Origin: an uncultured Thiohalocapsa sp.
GTDB taxonomy: Bacteria; Pseudomonadota; Gammaproteobacteria; Chromatiales; Chromatiaceae
Assembly: GCF_913063425.1 (NCBI RefSeq)
Contig: NZ_CAJXYK010000017.1
Location: 1 to 64,000 of the forward strand
DNA length: 64,000 nt
Direction: 5' to 3'
Under the pieces are notes generated by a model that made no database searches, was not told the origin of the DNA, and saw nothing but the letters and a program-made list of their open reading frames with translations. Both the position numbers and the translations under genes were made by a program. Each line of letters starts with the position of its first letter. Position 1 is the first letter of the stretch. This document shows, one piece after another, positions 27,587-38,956 of this stretch.

Positions 27587-28522
27587 ATGAACAATCTTCC
27601 CGCATCAGCCACATCCACCGCGTCCCCCGAGGCGGGGTCCGCCGACGGCCGGCTGGTCAGCGAAGCGGAGTACTGGGAGGACTGGTACGACGCCGGCGAT
27701 GTCAGCTACGAGTGGAACGACGGCCGCCTGGAGGAGAAGCCGGTGTCGGATTTCGAGACCTTTCAGGTCTATCTCTGGTACCTGGAGCTGCTGCGGCACT
27801 ACCTGCGGCAGCAGCCCATCGGCGAGGTGGTGGCGCTCGAGATGGGCTTCCGGCTGGCGCTCCCCACCGGCACGGTGATCCGCAAGCCGGACCTGGCCGT
27901 GGTCCTCGCCGACAATCCGGTGCCGCTGGACCTCAAGGACAGCTCCTACCATGGGGTGTTCGACCTCTGCGTCGAGGCCCTGTCCACGGAAAAGCCCGCC
28001 CATGTCCATCGTGATCTGGTGGTGAAGAAGGCCGAGTATGCCGCCGGCGGCGTGCCCGAATACCACGTGCTGCACCGCGAGCACGGCAACCTGGCCTTCT
28101 ATGGCCTCACCCCCGGGCGCGTCTACGCACCGCTGCCGGTGCACGGCAGCGGCGACGACCGCGTGCTGCGCTCGCGGGTGCTGCCGGGCTTTCAGTTCCG
28201 CGTCAGCGATCTGATGCGCCGGCCGAATCCCGATGCCATGCGCCGCGACCCGGTCTACAGCGGCTTCGTGCTGCCGGAATGGACCCGTGCCGAACAGGCG
28301 CGCGAGCAGGCCGAGCGAGAGCGCGATGCGACCGCCCGCGAGCGCGATGCGGCCGCCCGTGAGCGCGATGCGACCGCCCGCGAGCGCGATGCGACTGCCC
28401 GCGAGCGCGATACGGTTGCCCGGGAGCGCGATGAGGCCCTCGCCGCGGCCCGTCGCGAGGCGGCCGCCCGGGCGGAGGCCGAGGCCGAGCTTGCGCGACT
28501 GCGGGCCGCTGCCGATAAGTGA
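27587..28522 (+). CDS. Uma2-family protein with a C-terminal coiled coil made of RERD repeats
   Basis: 311 aa. The Uma2 core is at about 25-205: VSYEWNDGRLEEKPV, GTVIRKPDLAVVLADNP (catalytic Asp), then FDLCVEALSTEKPAHVHRD and VVKKAEYAAGGVPEYHVLHR. After residue 240 the chain is a heptad run (RERDATA, RERDAAA, RERDTVA and similar, six units) encoded by a 21-bp tandem repeat, predicted as an uninterrupted coiled coil about 70 residues long. That extension probably oligomerises the protein; unit number may vary between strains. Start ATG 27587 has no strong SD. Confidence 0.85.
   Translation: MNNLPASATSTASPEAGSADGRLVSEAEYWEDWYDAGDVSYEWNDGRLEEKPVSDFETFQVYLWYLELLRHYLRQQPIGEVVALEMGFRLALPTGTVIRKPDLAVVLADNPVPLDLKDSSYHGVFDLCVEALSTEKPAHVHRDLVVKKAEYAAGGVPEYHVLHREHGNLAFYGLTPGRVYAPLPVHGSGDDRVLRSRVLPGFQFRVSDLMRRPNPDAMRRDPVYSGFVLPEWTRAEQAREQAERERDATARERDAAARERDATARERDATARERDTVARERDEALAAARREAAARAEAEAELARLRAAADK
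28312..28438 (+). repeat. 21-bp tandem repeat inside the Uma2 gene
   Basis: Six near-identical units of the type GCCCGCGAGCGCGATGCGAC plus one C. The length is a multiple of 3, so copy-number change would keep the frame and only lengthen the coiled coil. Confidence 0.85.
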
Positions 28523-28636
28523 CGGGTCAGGCACTCTCCCTAGGCCATCCCCGGATGACAATGGTGCCTCACCAACCGGCGCCCGAACCCCGGAACACCC
28601 CCCGGACCATCCCCCGGAACACGCCCCGCAACACCA

Positions 28637-30332
28637 ATGGCCGAGGACGCACGGCCCGAGCCGCCCCGCACCCGCATCCACCGCACGCCCGAGCAGGGCT
28701 GGGCCGGCATTGCCGCCGCGCTGGCCGAGGCGGGGCGTGTGGCCGCGGTGGGTGCCGGGGCCGATGCGGGCGGCGATCCGGCGACTGATTTCTATCGGGG
28801 TTCCCTTCTCGGTCTTGATCCCGATACCGATCCCGCTCCCGATCCCGATCCCGATAGCGATCCCGATAGCGATCCCGATCCGCCTACTGCGCCTGCCGCC
28901 ACTGCGATGGCCGCGGAGGTCATTCTCGCCGCCGGCCGCTACCGGGGCACCGAGACGCTGCGGGTGCCCGCCGGCATCCGGCTGCGCGCCGAGCCCGGCG
29001 CGGTGCTGGAATGGGCCGGCGACGGCAGCGCGCTGCTGGTGGACGGCGCCCGGCGGGTGCAGCTGCGCGACCTCACCCTGGTCTCGGTGCTGCCGGACCT
29101 GGACGCGCGCGACGCGCCGGAGCAAACCGACGCGGCGCTGATCCACGTCCGCGACAGCCAAGACGTAGCGCTCACCGGCTGCCGCTGCCGGGGCGGCGGA
29201 CTGCGGCTGCACGGCATCCACCTCCAGCGCAGCGACCGCTGCCGCGTGGACGGCGGCGGCGCCGAGGGCTGCCGCAGCGGGCTGGTCGTGCAGGCCGGCA
29301 TCGGGCTCGCGGTGCGGGGCGGCGACTGGGGCGGGAATCGGCGCATTGGCCTCGCCATCTGGCGCGACGCGGCCGCGCCGGATCACCACACCACAGCGAC
29401 GCTGACTGGCAACTACTACTACCAAAACGGCCACGAGGGCAGCGGCCGACGCGGGCGGCGAGGACCGGCTCGCCGCCCGCGGCCGTGGCCCGGCCTGGGC
29501 GCTGGCGCTGGTGTCGCCGGACGGCGCCGCGCTGGACGCGCTGGTGCAGGCCGCCGGCCGGGAGCCGCGCAACCGTGCCGCGACCCTGGCCCGGCAACGC
29601 GCCGCCGCCACCGACGAGGCCGACCAGCGCCCGCGGCTGGACCAGCCCTGGGTGCTGGACCTGGCCGGGCTCGCGCCCGAGCAGCCGGCGTCATCGGCCC
29701 CGCCGGCCGCCGGCGCGGCGTCGGCGACGCCACCGCCGCTGGCGGCGCAATGGCGGCACTTGCACGCGGCCCTGCACGCGCCCGCCGCGGTGCTGCCGGC
29801 GGACGCGGCCCGCTGCTTCACGCTCTACCTCGCGGCCCTCGCCGACTGGCACCAGGCGGCACCGGCCGATTCGGGCCTGCCGGCGCGCCTGGCCTTGCTG
29901 CTCGCAGCCTTCGAGGGGGCGCTGGACGCGCCGGGGCCGGTGCCGCCGGCCAAGGCAGGCATCGCCGGGCGCTTTCTGCACGAGGCGCTGGCGCTGCGCG
30001 ACCTGTGCGTCGTGCTCGATGCGGACCTCGCCGCGCAGCACCTGGCGCCCCGGCTGGCGCAGGACTGGGCGCAGCTGCCGGCCGACTTCGCCGCCGCGCT
30101 GCGCCGGCGCTGCCTGGAGCGCGCCGGCACCCGGCTGATGGCGGAGCTGCTGGCGGCGCTGCTGATGCAGGGCACCGCGAGCCGCCGCCGCACCCGCGAG
30201 ATCGCCGCGCGCTACCCGCCCGGCGACCTGGACGGCATCGCGCTCGGCCCACGCGCGCCCGCAAACGCCGCCATCGAGCAGATCGCGCAGGTGCTGGAGC
30301 TGCGGCTGGGGCAGCGGGCGCCGGGCGCTTGA
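28637..30332 (+). pseudogene. Frameshifted gene: right-handed beta-helix protein with helical C-terminus
   Basis: From ATG 28637 residues 1-270 contain an Asp-Pro-rich linker (DPDTDPAPDP type, 60-83) and a parallel beta-helix (VILAAGRYRGTETLRVPAGI, then HVRDSQDVALTGCRCRGGGL, and stacked short strands ending NYYYQNGHEGSG). Near 29430-29450 the natural continuation changes to the +1 frame (ADAGGEDRLAARGRGPAWAL then ALVSPDGAALDALVQAAG), which runs to 30332 as an all-helical C-terminal part of about 290 residues. A single indel therefore splits it. Either an authentic inactivating frameshift or an assembly error in a GC-rich stretch. No signal peptide. The family and role are not recognised beyond the fold. 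The last 290 residues show no known domain. Confidence 0.65.
28817..28882 (+). repeat. 6-bp CCCGAT-type repeat encoding Asp-Pro linker
   Basis: About 11 near-copies of a GATCCC hexamer encode a DP-rich linker within the beta-helix gene. Copy-number change would keep the frame. Confidence 0.75.
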
Positions 30333-30353
30333 GAGCGCCGGCTGCCGGCTGTT

Positions 30354-30687
30354 TCAGCAGCCTCGGCTCGCGCCGCTGCTGACGAGCTCCTCCGCCTTCT
30401 CCTGCATCCCCATGTCGATGGCCTGAGCGGGGTCTTCGAGCTGCTTGGCCCGGGCGGGATCGCGCACGTCCTGGGTGATCTTCTTGGGGATCAGCTCCGG
30501 ATGCGCGCCCGCCTGTTGCCGGGCCCAGCGGCGCGCCGCGGCATCAACCGTTTCCCGGTCCGGCCATTTCAGCACGGACGAAGTCGGGGATCTCACTGGC
30601 ATGGGCGATGGCGTCGGTGCTCTGCAGGGCCCCGTAATGCTCGAACGGGGCGCCCGCCGCATGACCGTTGGCGGCACGGTTGGCCAT
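30354..30687 (-). pseudogene. Duplicated ThiC C-terminal tail gene, frameshifted
   Basis: ATG 30687 lies 6 nt after the thiC stop. The first frame reads ANRAANGHAAGAPFEHYGAL up to DFVRAE; deletion of one A in GAAATGG (30565-30570) would continue it as WPDRETVDAAARRWARQQAG and [20 protein letters not shown] then [16 protein letters not shown]. That last part copies ThiC's own tail ([20 protein letters not shown]). It lacks the CxxCxxxxC radical-SAM cluster, so it has no catalytic role. The break in an AAA run makes a sequencing error possible; otherwise a decayed tail paralogue. Confidence 0.72.
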
Positions 30688-30692
30688 TGGCG

Positions 30693-32770
<2,078 letters not shown>

Positions 32771-32986
32771 GCGCCGCACGCTAGCCAAAGGGTGGATGGA
32801 TTGCAACCGCGGCTTGCCATGGTCAATCCTTGGGCGCGCAGCCGCCCGCGCGCATGTGAGCTGCACCAGCGGCGTGGAATCCCGCTCTGCCGGTCATGTC
32901 TGCGTCACAGAAGTGCGTTAGCCTGCCGCGCCCGCCGCGCGCCGGCGCGGCGACCCCGAACGAAACCGAATCACCGGAGGACGATC

Positions 32987-33565
32987 ATGAGAGTCACACC
33001 ACTGATGCTGCTCGCAGCCCCCGTCGCCGTCGCGCTGACACTGGCGCTCGGCGGCTGCGGCGAAGGCGAAGAGACGACGCAGATGGAGGAAACTGCCGAA
33101 ACAGCACCGGACGCAGCCGAGACGGCCGTCGCGGAGCCGAGCCGGCTGGAGGCCGCCCAGCGCGAGGCTGCCGCCGCAGCGGCCAAGCTCCGGGAGGCGG
33201 GCGAGCAGGCCGGTGCGGCCGCCGCGGACGCCGCCGGCAGCGCCATGGAGAGCGTGCAGGCCAAGGCCGGCGAAGCCGCCGCGAGCCTCAAGCAGGCCGG
33301 GGAGCAGGCGAGCGCCGCCGCAGCCGCCGCGGCCCAGGCCGCCTCCGAGAAGACCGCTGAGCTCACCCAGAGCACCCAGGCGCGGGCGGAGGAGATGATC
33401 GGCGAGGTGCAGGACTACCTGCGCGAGAACGACCTCAATTCCGCCCAGGGCATCCTCGACAAGCTGAAGGGATTGCGGGACCAGCTCTCCGAGGGCATGC
33501 AGACGGAGATCGACGAGCTCCAGCAGCGACTCTCCGACGAGGCGAACAGCCAAACCGCCGGCTGA
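32987..33565 (+). CDS. Ala/Glu-rich coiled-coil lipoprotein
   Basis: 192 aa from ATG 32987 with GGAGG 7 nt upstream. Signal peptide II and lipobox (TLALGGCGEG) predict a lipid-anchored mature protein starting at Cys. The mature chain is Ala/Glu/Lys-rich with heptad character (EQASAAAAAAAQAASEKTAE), resembling apolipoprotein-like helical repeats and late-embryogenesis-type stress proteins. No enzyme motif. LOG begins 1 nt after its stop, so it shares that transcript. Confidence 0.8.
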   Translation: MRVTPLMLLAAPVAVALTLALGGCGEGEETTQMEETAETAPDAAETAVAEPSRLEAAQREAAAAAAKLREAGEQAGAAAADAAGSAMESVQAKAGEAAASLKQAGEQASAAAAAAAQAASEKTAELTQSTQARAEEMIGEVQDYLRENDLNSAQGILDKLKGLRDQLSEGMQTEIDELQQRLSDEANSQTAG

Positions 33566-33566
33566 C

Positions 33567-34520
33567 ATGACCGCACCTGCCTCCCCAGAGCATCCCGGGC
33601 TGCACGCCGAGCACGGCGATCGCCACGACGCCCACCAGGGGCACCAGCAGAGTCCCTGGCCCAGTGCGGCCGAGGAGCCGACCCAGGAGCCGAGCCTCGA
33701 GAGTCCGCAGATGGCCTCGGCGTCGTACCGGCTGGCCTACGCCGACATCGACTTCCTGCGTCGGGCGGAGCTGCGGCCCGTGCGCCTGCAGCTGGAGCTG
33801 CTCAAGGCGGAGCTGGTGCAGCAGGAGGCCGGTATCGACTCCACCGTGGTCATCTTCGGCAGCACCCGCATCCCGGAGCCCGAGGCGGCCCGCGCCCGGC
33901 TGCGTGCCGCCGAGGATGCCGCCGCGGCGGCACCCGACGACCCGGAGCTGGCCCGCCGCGCCGCGGTCGCCCGGCGCATTCATGCCAAGGCCAAGTACTA
34001 CGACGAGGCCCGGCGGCTCGCCGCCATGATCACCCGGGTCTCGCAGCGCAACGGCCACCGCGACTACGTGGTGGTCACCGGCGGCGGGCCCGGCATCATG
34101 GAGGCCGCCAACCGCGGCGCGTTCGACGCCGGTGGCAAGAGCATTGGACTCCGGATAATGCTGCCTCGGGAAGAACGTCCAAATGAATACGTTACACCGG
34201 AATTGACCCTCCAGTTTCATTACTTCGCAGTGCGTAAGATGCATTTTATTTTGCGCGCTAAAGCGTTGGTGGTTTTTCCGGGTGGCTACGGTACTCTTGA
34301 CGAGTTGTTCGAGACGCTTGCACTGATTCAGACGGGGAAGGTGCGACGGGTACCCGTGGTGTTGTTTGGGCGAGAATATTGGCATCGAATCGTTGATTTC
34401 GACGCGATGGTTGAAGAGGGTACCATTTCGGCTGCCGACAGGGAGCTGGTTCGATTCGTTGAGTGTGCAGATGAAGCGTGGACTGCTATACAGGATTGTT
34501 GGTCGGATTTCGCTCGCTGA
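33567..34520 (+). CDS. LOG-family phosphoribohydrolase-like protein with chimeric composition
   Basis: 317 aa. Motifs GGGPGIMEAANRG (172-184) and PGGYGTLDE (238-246) are the LOG/TIGR00730 nucleotide-binding and catalytic signatures; relatives cleave nucleoside monophosphates to base and ribose 5-phosphate. The His-rich front 50 residues (HAEHGDRHDAHQGHQQ) are not part of the fold. At about base 34140 (residue 191) the DNA changes sharply: upstream codons end mostly in G/C, downstream many end in A/T (TTT CAT TAC, GCG TTG GTG GTT TTT). The protein stays in frame. This is a hybrid gene whose 3' half came with the low-GC insert. Follows the lipoprotein gene by 1 nt. Confidence 0.88.
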   Translation: MTAPASPEHPGLHAEHGDRHDAHQGHQQSPWPSAAEEPTQEPSLESPQMASASYRLAYADIDFLRRAELRPVRLQLELLKAELVQQEAGIDSTVVIFGSTRIPEPEAARARLRAAEDAAAAAPDDPELARRAAVARRIHAKAKYYDEARRLAAMITRVSQRNGHRDYVVVTGGGPGIMEAANRGAFDAGGKSIGLRIMLPREERPNEYVTPELTLQFHYFAVRKMHFILRAKALVVFPGGYGTLDELFETLALIQTGKVRRVPVVLFGREYWHRIVDFDAMVEEGTISAADRELVRFVECADEAWTAIQDCWSDFAR

Positions 34521-34544
34521 GATGGCAGAGCATCGCTTGGCAAG

Positions 34545-35141
34545 TTACGAAGTGTCGCGATCAGCCCGGGAATTGTAGATTTCTCCACCGCTGTCCCGAT
34601 AGGCGATCAACACCTCGCGAGCGCGGTCGCGGAGTACGTCAGTGGTGACTAAAATCCCCCGAGATTCTAGTGCGCCTACCCAGTCTGCCACTTTTGGTCC
34701 TTCGTCGAAGCCGATCTCCCGAGCGTCCGAATCGCTCGCTCCCGTGACGACCTTGCGAACGCCAGACCAAGGTATTGCGCCGAAGCACATGGCGCAGGGT
34801 TCTGTACTGGTCACTAGTTGATGGCTCGCGAGGTCTGGCGCGCCGAGATCGAATGCGCCAACGCATCGTTGCGCGGCGCTCAACGCAACGATCTCGGCAT
34901 GAAGAATTGATAATTTCTGAGTTGTTACCAAGTTGACGCCCAAAGATACCAGCCGCCCGGAATCCTGTTCGAACACTGCGGCACCGAAAGGCCCGCCGGT
35001 GCGCTCAGCGATATTCCTCGCCGCAACATCGATCACGAATTCCATTTGGCTTTCAATGTCCAGCGTAGGCTGGTAGCTAGCGGCTTGGTCCTTAAGCCAC
35101 GCTGGCGGCCGAAAAACGACTAAACCTTGTTGCGCACACAT
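34545..35141 (-). CDS. CMP/guanine-deaminase-type nucleoside deaminase
   Basis: 198 aa. The zinc site is HAE (81-83, with catalytic Glu) and PCAMC (115-119); GGPFGAAVFEQDSGRLVSLG and DEGPKVADWV are consistent with a guanine or nucleoside deaminase of the TadA/GuaD group. No tRNA-binding tail typical of TadA. Lies in the low-GC insert and starts 2 nt after the stop of the three-TM protein, forming a two-gene operon that converges on the LOG gene 24 nt away. Substrate unknown; immune or metabolic roles are both possible. Confidence 0.82.
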   Translation of the reverse strand: MCAQQGLVVFRPPAWLKDQAASYQPTLDIESQMEFVIDVAARNIAERTGGPFGAAVFEQDSGRLVSLGVNLVTTQKLSILHAEIVALSAAQRCVGAFDLGAPDLASHQLVTSTEPCAMCFGAIPWSGVRKVVTGASDSDAREIGFDEGPKVADWVGALESRGILVTTDVLRDRAREVLIAYRDSGGEIYNSRADRDTS

Positions 35142-35143
35142 GA

Positions 35144-35665
35144 TTAAACCAGGCCGAAGGTGTCGAAAAGTTTAACGCTGGCGATGAGAATTCCAAAACA
35201 AGCCAGAGCTAGCAACATGTAGAGAGATTTCTTGAATAGGGGTAGGCCCCTGGCACCTGCGCTGGCTTTGGTCTCGAAGCGGGCCGTTAGGCGGTAACTT
35301 TCGTCATCGAGGAGCTTCTTTTCCAGCATACTGGCTACATCGACACTTTCCTTGATGAAATCATTGTAGAGCTCAATCTTGCGCAGAAACTGCTCGGCAG
35401 TAGTTATCGCCAGCACACAGGCCGCAATTGCAAGTAGCGCGCCGAGGTCGATTGGGAGGCCGAGCAACCGTATCTCAGGCGCGTGTCGCCAGGCTGCATA
35501 TCCGACGCCGAGGAACGCGGCTGACATTGTCAGTCCGGCCGTGCTTGCTTGGAGTCGGACGCTATCCAGATTGCTCAGCGTCATTCGTACTACCCGGTAG
35601 TATTCGAGGTCGTTACGATCTCCGACAATCACCGGCGTCGGTTGCTTGGCCTTCTCGTCAGTCAT
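35144..35665 (-). CDS. Three-TM membrane protein of unknown family
   Basis: 173 aa from ATG 35665 (GGGAG upstream; an earlier ATG at 35680 has none). Hydrophobic helices at about 39-59, 66-90 and 147-165. Between TM2 and TM3 is a charged helix (EQFLRKIELYNDFIKESVDV) that should lie on the cytoplasmic face. The layout of paired TMs and a charged cytoplasmic helix recalls SLATT-type effectors of nucleotide-linked conflict systems, but I cannot verify homology. Upstream of and co-transcribed with the deaminase, in low-GC DNA. Function unknown. Confidence 0.6.
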   Translation of the reverse strand: MTDEKAKQPTPVIVGDRNDLEYYRVVRMTLSNLDSVRLQASTAGLTMSAAFLGVGYAAWRHAPEIRLLGLPIDLGALLAIAACVLAITTAEQFLRKIELYNDFIKESVDVASMLEKKLLDDESYRLTARFETKASAGARGLPLFKKSLYMLLALACFGILIASVKLFDTFGLV

Positions 35666-35907
35666 GTCTGATGCTCCCATGAGTTGGACTTCGTCAGGCT
35701 GAGGATACCCCCGCTAGAACCCGCCGGCGACTTTCCAAGTCGATCTGTCGCTGGTGAGCGGACCACGGCGTAGCATTGACTCAGTGTATGGCTTGGCTTG
35801 AGATAATTTATCCCTTTGATATTGCGTCCGGCCCAGATTCTGGCGAATCCTAGCGGGATGCTCGGCAATCCCCGAGCCGACCCACCACCGGCTGGAGCAA
35901 AACAAGC

Positions 35908-38067
35908 ATGACCGACCGTATCACCGTCGGCGGCCTCCAGGTCGCCGCGCCCCTGCATGACCTGATCCGCGACGAGATCGCCCCCGGCACCGGCATGGAG
36001 CCGGATGCCGTCTGGACCGCCCTCGCCGACATCGTGCGCGAGCTCGCGCCGCGCAACCGGGCGCTGCTCGAGCGCCGCGATGCGCTGCAGGCGCGGATCG
36101 ACGCCTGGCACCGCGAGCGCCGTGGGCAGCCCATCGATGCGGCCGCGTACAAGGCGTTCCTTCAGGATATCGGCTACCTGGAGCCGGAGGGGCCCGACTT
36201 TGCGGTGACCACCGCCAACCTTGACCCGGAGATCGCCACCATCGCCGGCCCGCAGCTGGTGGTGCCGGTGAACAACGCCCGCTACGCACTGAACGCCGCC
36301 AATGCCCGCTGGGGCAGCCTCTACGACGCCTTCTACGGCACCGACGCCATCCCGGAAGACGGCGGTGCCGAGCGCGGCGGTGATTTCAACCCGGTGCGCG
36401 GCGAGCGCGTGGTGGCCGCCGCCGTGGACTTCCTCGATCAGCACTTCCCCCTCACCGGCGGCGCCTCCCACGGCGCCGTGGCGGGCTATCGGGTCGAGGA
36501 CGGTCGGCTGCTCGCCGGCGACGCGTCGCTCGTGGACCCGGGGCAGCTCGCGGGCTGGCAGGGCCCCGCCGATGCGCCCACCGCCGTGCTGCTGGAGAGA
36601 CACGGCCTGCACGTGGAGCTCGCCATCGACCGCACGCACCCCATCGGCGCCAGGAGCCCGGCCGGGGTCAAGGACGTGGTGCTGGAGTCGGCGGTGACCG
36701 CCATCCAGGACTGCGAGGACTCCGTCGCCGCCGTGGACGCCGAGGACAAGGTCGGCGTCTATCGCAACTGGCTCGGGCTCATGCGCGGCGATCTCACCGC
36801 CAGCTTCAGCAAAGGCGGCAAGATGATGGAGCGCAGTCTGAATCCGGACCGGGTCTATACCGCGCCGGGCGGCGGTGAGCTGACCCTGCCCGGGCGCTCC
36901 CTGATGCTGGTGCGCAACGTCGGCCACCTGATGACCACCGACGCCGTGCTGACGGCGGACGGCGAGGAGATTCCCGAGGGCTTCCTGGACGGCCTGGTGA
37001 CGGTGCTCGCGGCCATGCACGATCTCAAAGGTCTGGGGTCCGTGCGCAACAGCCGTGCCGGCAGCGTCTACATCGTCAAGCCCAAGATGCACGGCCCGGA
37101 CGAGGTGCAGCTCGCGGTGGACCTGTTCGCGCGCATCGAGGATGCCCTGGGACTGCCGCGGAACACCCTCAAGATCGGCATCATGGACGAGGAGCGGCGC
37201 ACCACGGTGAACCTCAAGGAGTGCATCCGCCGCGCCTCGGAGCGGGTCATCTTCATCAACACAGGCTTCCTGGACCGCACCGGGGACGAGATCCACACCA
37301 GCATGGAAGCGGGCCCGATGCTGCGCAAGGGCGCCATGAAGACCGCACCCTGGCTGCTGGCCTACGAGGACTGGAATGTGGATGTCGGCCTCGCCTGCGG
37401 CCTGCGCGGCCATGCGCAGATCGGCAAGGGCATGTGGACCATGCCGGACGAGATGCGCGCCATGCTGGACACCAAGATCGGCCACCCCAGGGCCGGTGCC
37501 AACTGCGCCTGGGTGCCGTCGCCCACCGGTGCCACGCTGCATGCGCTGCACTACCACGCCGTTGACGTCGCCGCGCGCCAGGCTGAGCTCGCCGCTGACG
37601 GTCGCCGCGCGCAGCTCGACACCATCCTGACCATCCCTCTCGCCGACCCGGCCGACTGGAGCGCCGAGGACATCCAGCAGGAGCTGGACAACAACTGCCA
37701 GGGCATCCTGGGCTATGTGGTGCGCTGGATCGACCAAGGCATCGGCTGCTCCAAGGTGCCGGACATCAGCGACACCGGCCTGATGGAGGACCGTGCCACG
37801 CTGCGCATCGCCAGCCAGATCCTCGCCAACTGGCTGCACCACGGCGTGGTGGACAAGGACCAGGTCATGGCCACCCTCAAGCGCATGGCGGAGGTGGTGG
37901 ACCGCCAGAACGCGGGCGACCCGATGTATGCGCCCATGGCCCCCGGTTTCGACGGCATCGCCTTCCAGGCCGCCTGCGATCTCATCTTCCAGGGGCGCGC
38001 CGAGCCCAACGGCTACACCGAGCCCGCCCTGCACCGCCGCCGGCGCGAGCGCAAGGCACAGGGCTGA
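35908..38067 (+). CDS. glcB: Malate synthase G
   Basis: 719 aa, typical of isoform G (E. coli 723). Hallmarks: the acetyl-CoA side motif [20 protein letters not shown], the active-site segment [20 protein letters not shown], and the AHMLRK-type glyoxylate region around [20 protein letters not shown]. It condenses glyoxylate and acetyl-CoA to malate in the cytoplasm, for growth on acetate or glycolate. Start ATG 35908 with ggag upstream. No isocitrate lyase gene is in the window. The promoter side (35680-35860) is low-GC and belongs to the insert boundary. Confidence 0.96.
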   Translation: MTDRITVGGLQVAAPLHDLIRDEIAPGTGMEPDAVWTALADIVRELAPRNRALLERRDALQARIDAWHRERRGQPIDAAAYKAFLQDIGYLEPEGPDFAVTTANLDPEIATIAGPQLVVPVNNARYALNAANARWGSLYDAFYGTDAIPEDGGAERGGDFNPVRGERVVAAAVDFLDQHFPLTGGASHGAVAGYRVEDGRLLAGDASLVDPGQLAGWQGPADAPTAVLLERHGLHVELAIDRTHPIGARSPAGVKDVVLESAVTAIQDCEDSVAAVDAEDKVGVYRNWLGLMRGDLTASFSKGGKMMERSLNPDRVYTAPGGGELTLPGRSLMLVRNVGHLMTTDAVLTADGEEIPEGFLDGLVTVLAAMHDLKGLGSVRNSRAGSVYIVKPKMHGPDEVQLAVDLFARIEDALGLPRNTLKIGIMDEERRTTVNLKECIRRASERVIFINTGFLDRTGDEIHTSMEAGPMLRKGAMKTAPWLLAYEDWNVDVGLACGLRGHAQIGKGMWTMPDEMRAMLDTKIGHPRAGANCAWVPSPTGATLHALHYHAVDVAARQAELAADGRRAQLDTILTIPLADPADWSAEDIQQELDNNCQGILGYVVRWIDQGIGCSKVPDISDTGLMEDRATLRIASQILANWLHHGVVDKDQVMATLKRMAEVVDRQNAGDPMYAPMAPGFDGIAFQAACDLIFQGRAEPNGYTEPALHRRRRERKAQG

Positions 38068-38956
38068 CGCCGTCCATCTCCCGCCGGGACGTGCATTCGG
38101 CGTCCCCGCAGCGACCGGGCCTCCGCAACGGAGACCCATGCTGATGGCTTGCAGCCACGCACCAGCGTCGCTGCGGGCCGCCGGCCACGCCGGCGGCCTG
38201 TATCCCCCCACTGAGCACAGGTGCACGAGCGCCGGCTGACGTGCCGCTGCACGTAGGCCGGCATCGGTTGCCCGCGCTCCGGTACGCACCGTGACTCGGC
38301 TGCGCCGACGAGGTCACCTCGCCGAGCGTCCTATCCGCCCCTGAGCCCCGTCTGAGGAGATGCCGTTTCAGCGTGCCGTCCCGGCCTGCCGTGGCGGATG
38401 TTCCCCGCGATCACGGACAGCGCAACACCCACCCGCAGGATATTGAAACAGCTTGGGTGTTAAGGCTGACGATAAATACGGGTTCCCCCTATTACACAGT
38501 CAGGATAACGGCGAGTGTCAACCTGCCGTGTGCGGCATACGCTGTAGATGCATTGGCGCTTGGGGCGATGGCACCGGCGGCCCAGCACAGCGGTGGGCCG
38601 ATGCCTGAGCAGCGGCCCTGTTGTCCTGCTCAAAGCCCTCATTGAAAGCCGGCGCAGTGCATCGGTGTCCGCCCAGGGTCACCAGACCTGAGGAGAGGCT
38701 CCGACGGGGCATTGCACCGGCAACTGTAAGCGGAAGCGCTTGCTCTGCCGTTGCTTTAGTCGTTTCCCGGATTGCGCACCTTGATGTGGAAGTGAGATCG
38801 GTAGACTTGGGCGCTTGTCGGGATGGCACCTGCGTATTTCTCGTGGAGATGCCGGTGCCGTGCGTGGCGGTTCATTCCCCAAAGGAATGGTGGTGGCCGT
38901 GTTTCTCGGGATCAGTCATTACCTTAATCAAGATCGGATTGAGCCGACCGAAGTTT
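38068..38956 (+). other. 890-nt leader region before the exopolysaccharide locus
   Basis: No ORF with domain character. It must contain the promoter for the exopolysaccharide operon. The stretch 38450-38520 (TTAAGGCTGACGATAAATAC then GGATAACGGCGAG) is the most AT-rich and promoter-like part. A TGGCAC at 38824 hints at sigma54 but lacks a proper TTGC partner. Confidence 0.45.

Noticed and set aside
28312-28438. Regular 21-bp repeats that might be a CRISPR array
   Set aside because: No spacers; units are contiguous and in frame, encoding a coiled coil.
35662-38289. An 875-codon open frame on the minus strand opposite glcB
   Set aside because: No domain, shadow composition; malate synthase G on the plus strand is unambiguous.
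38824-38840. Sigma54-like TGGCAC before the exopolysaccharide operon
   Set aside because: No TTGC element at the required distance; the downstream bases read TATTT.
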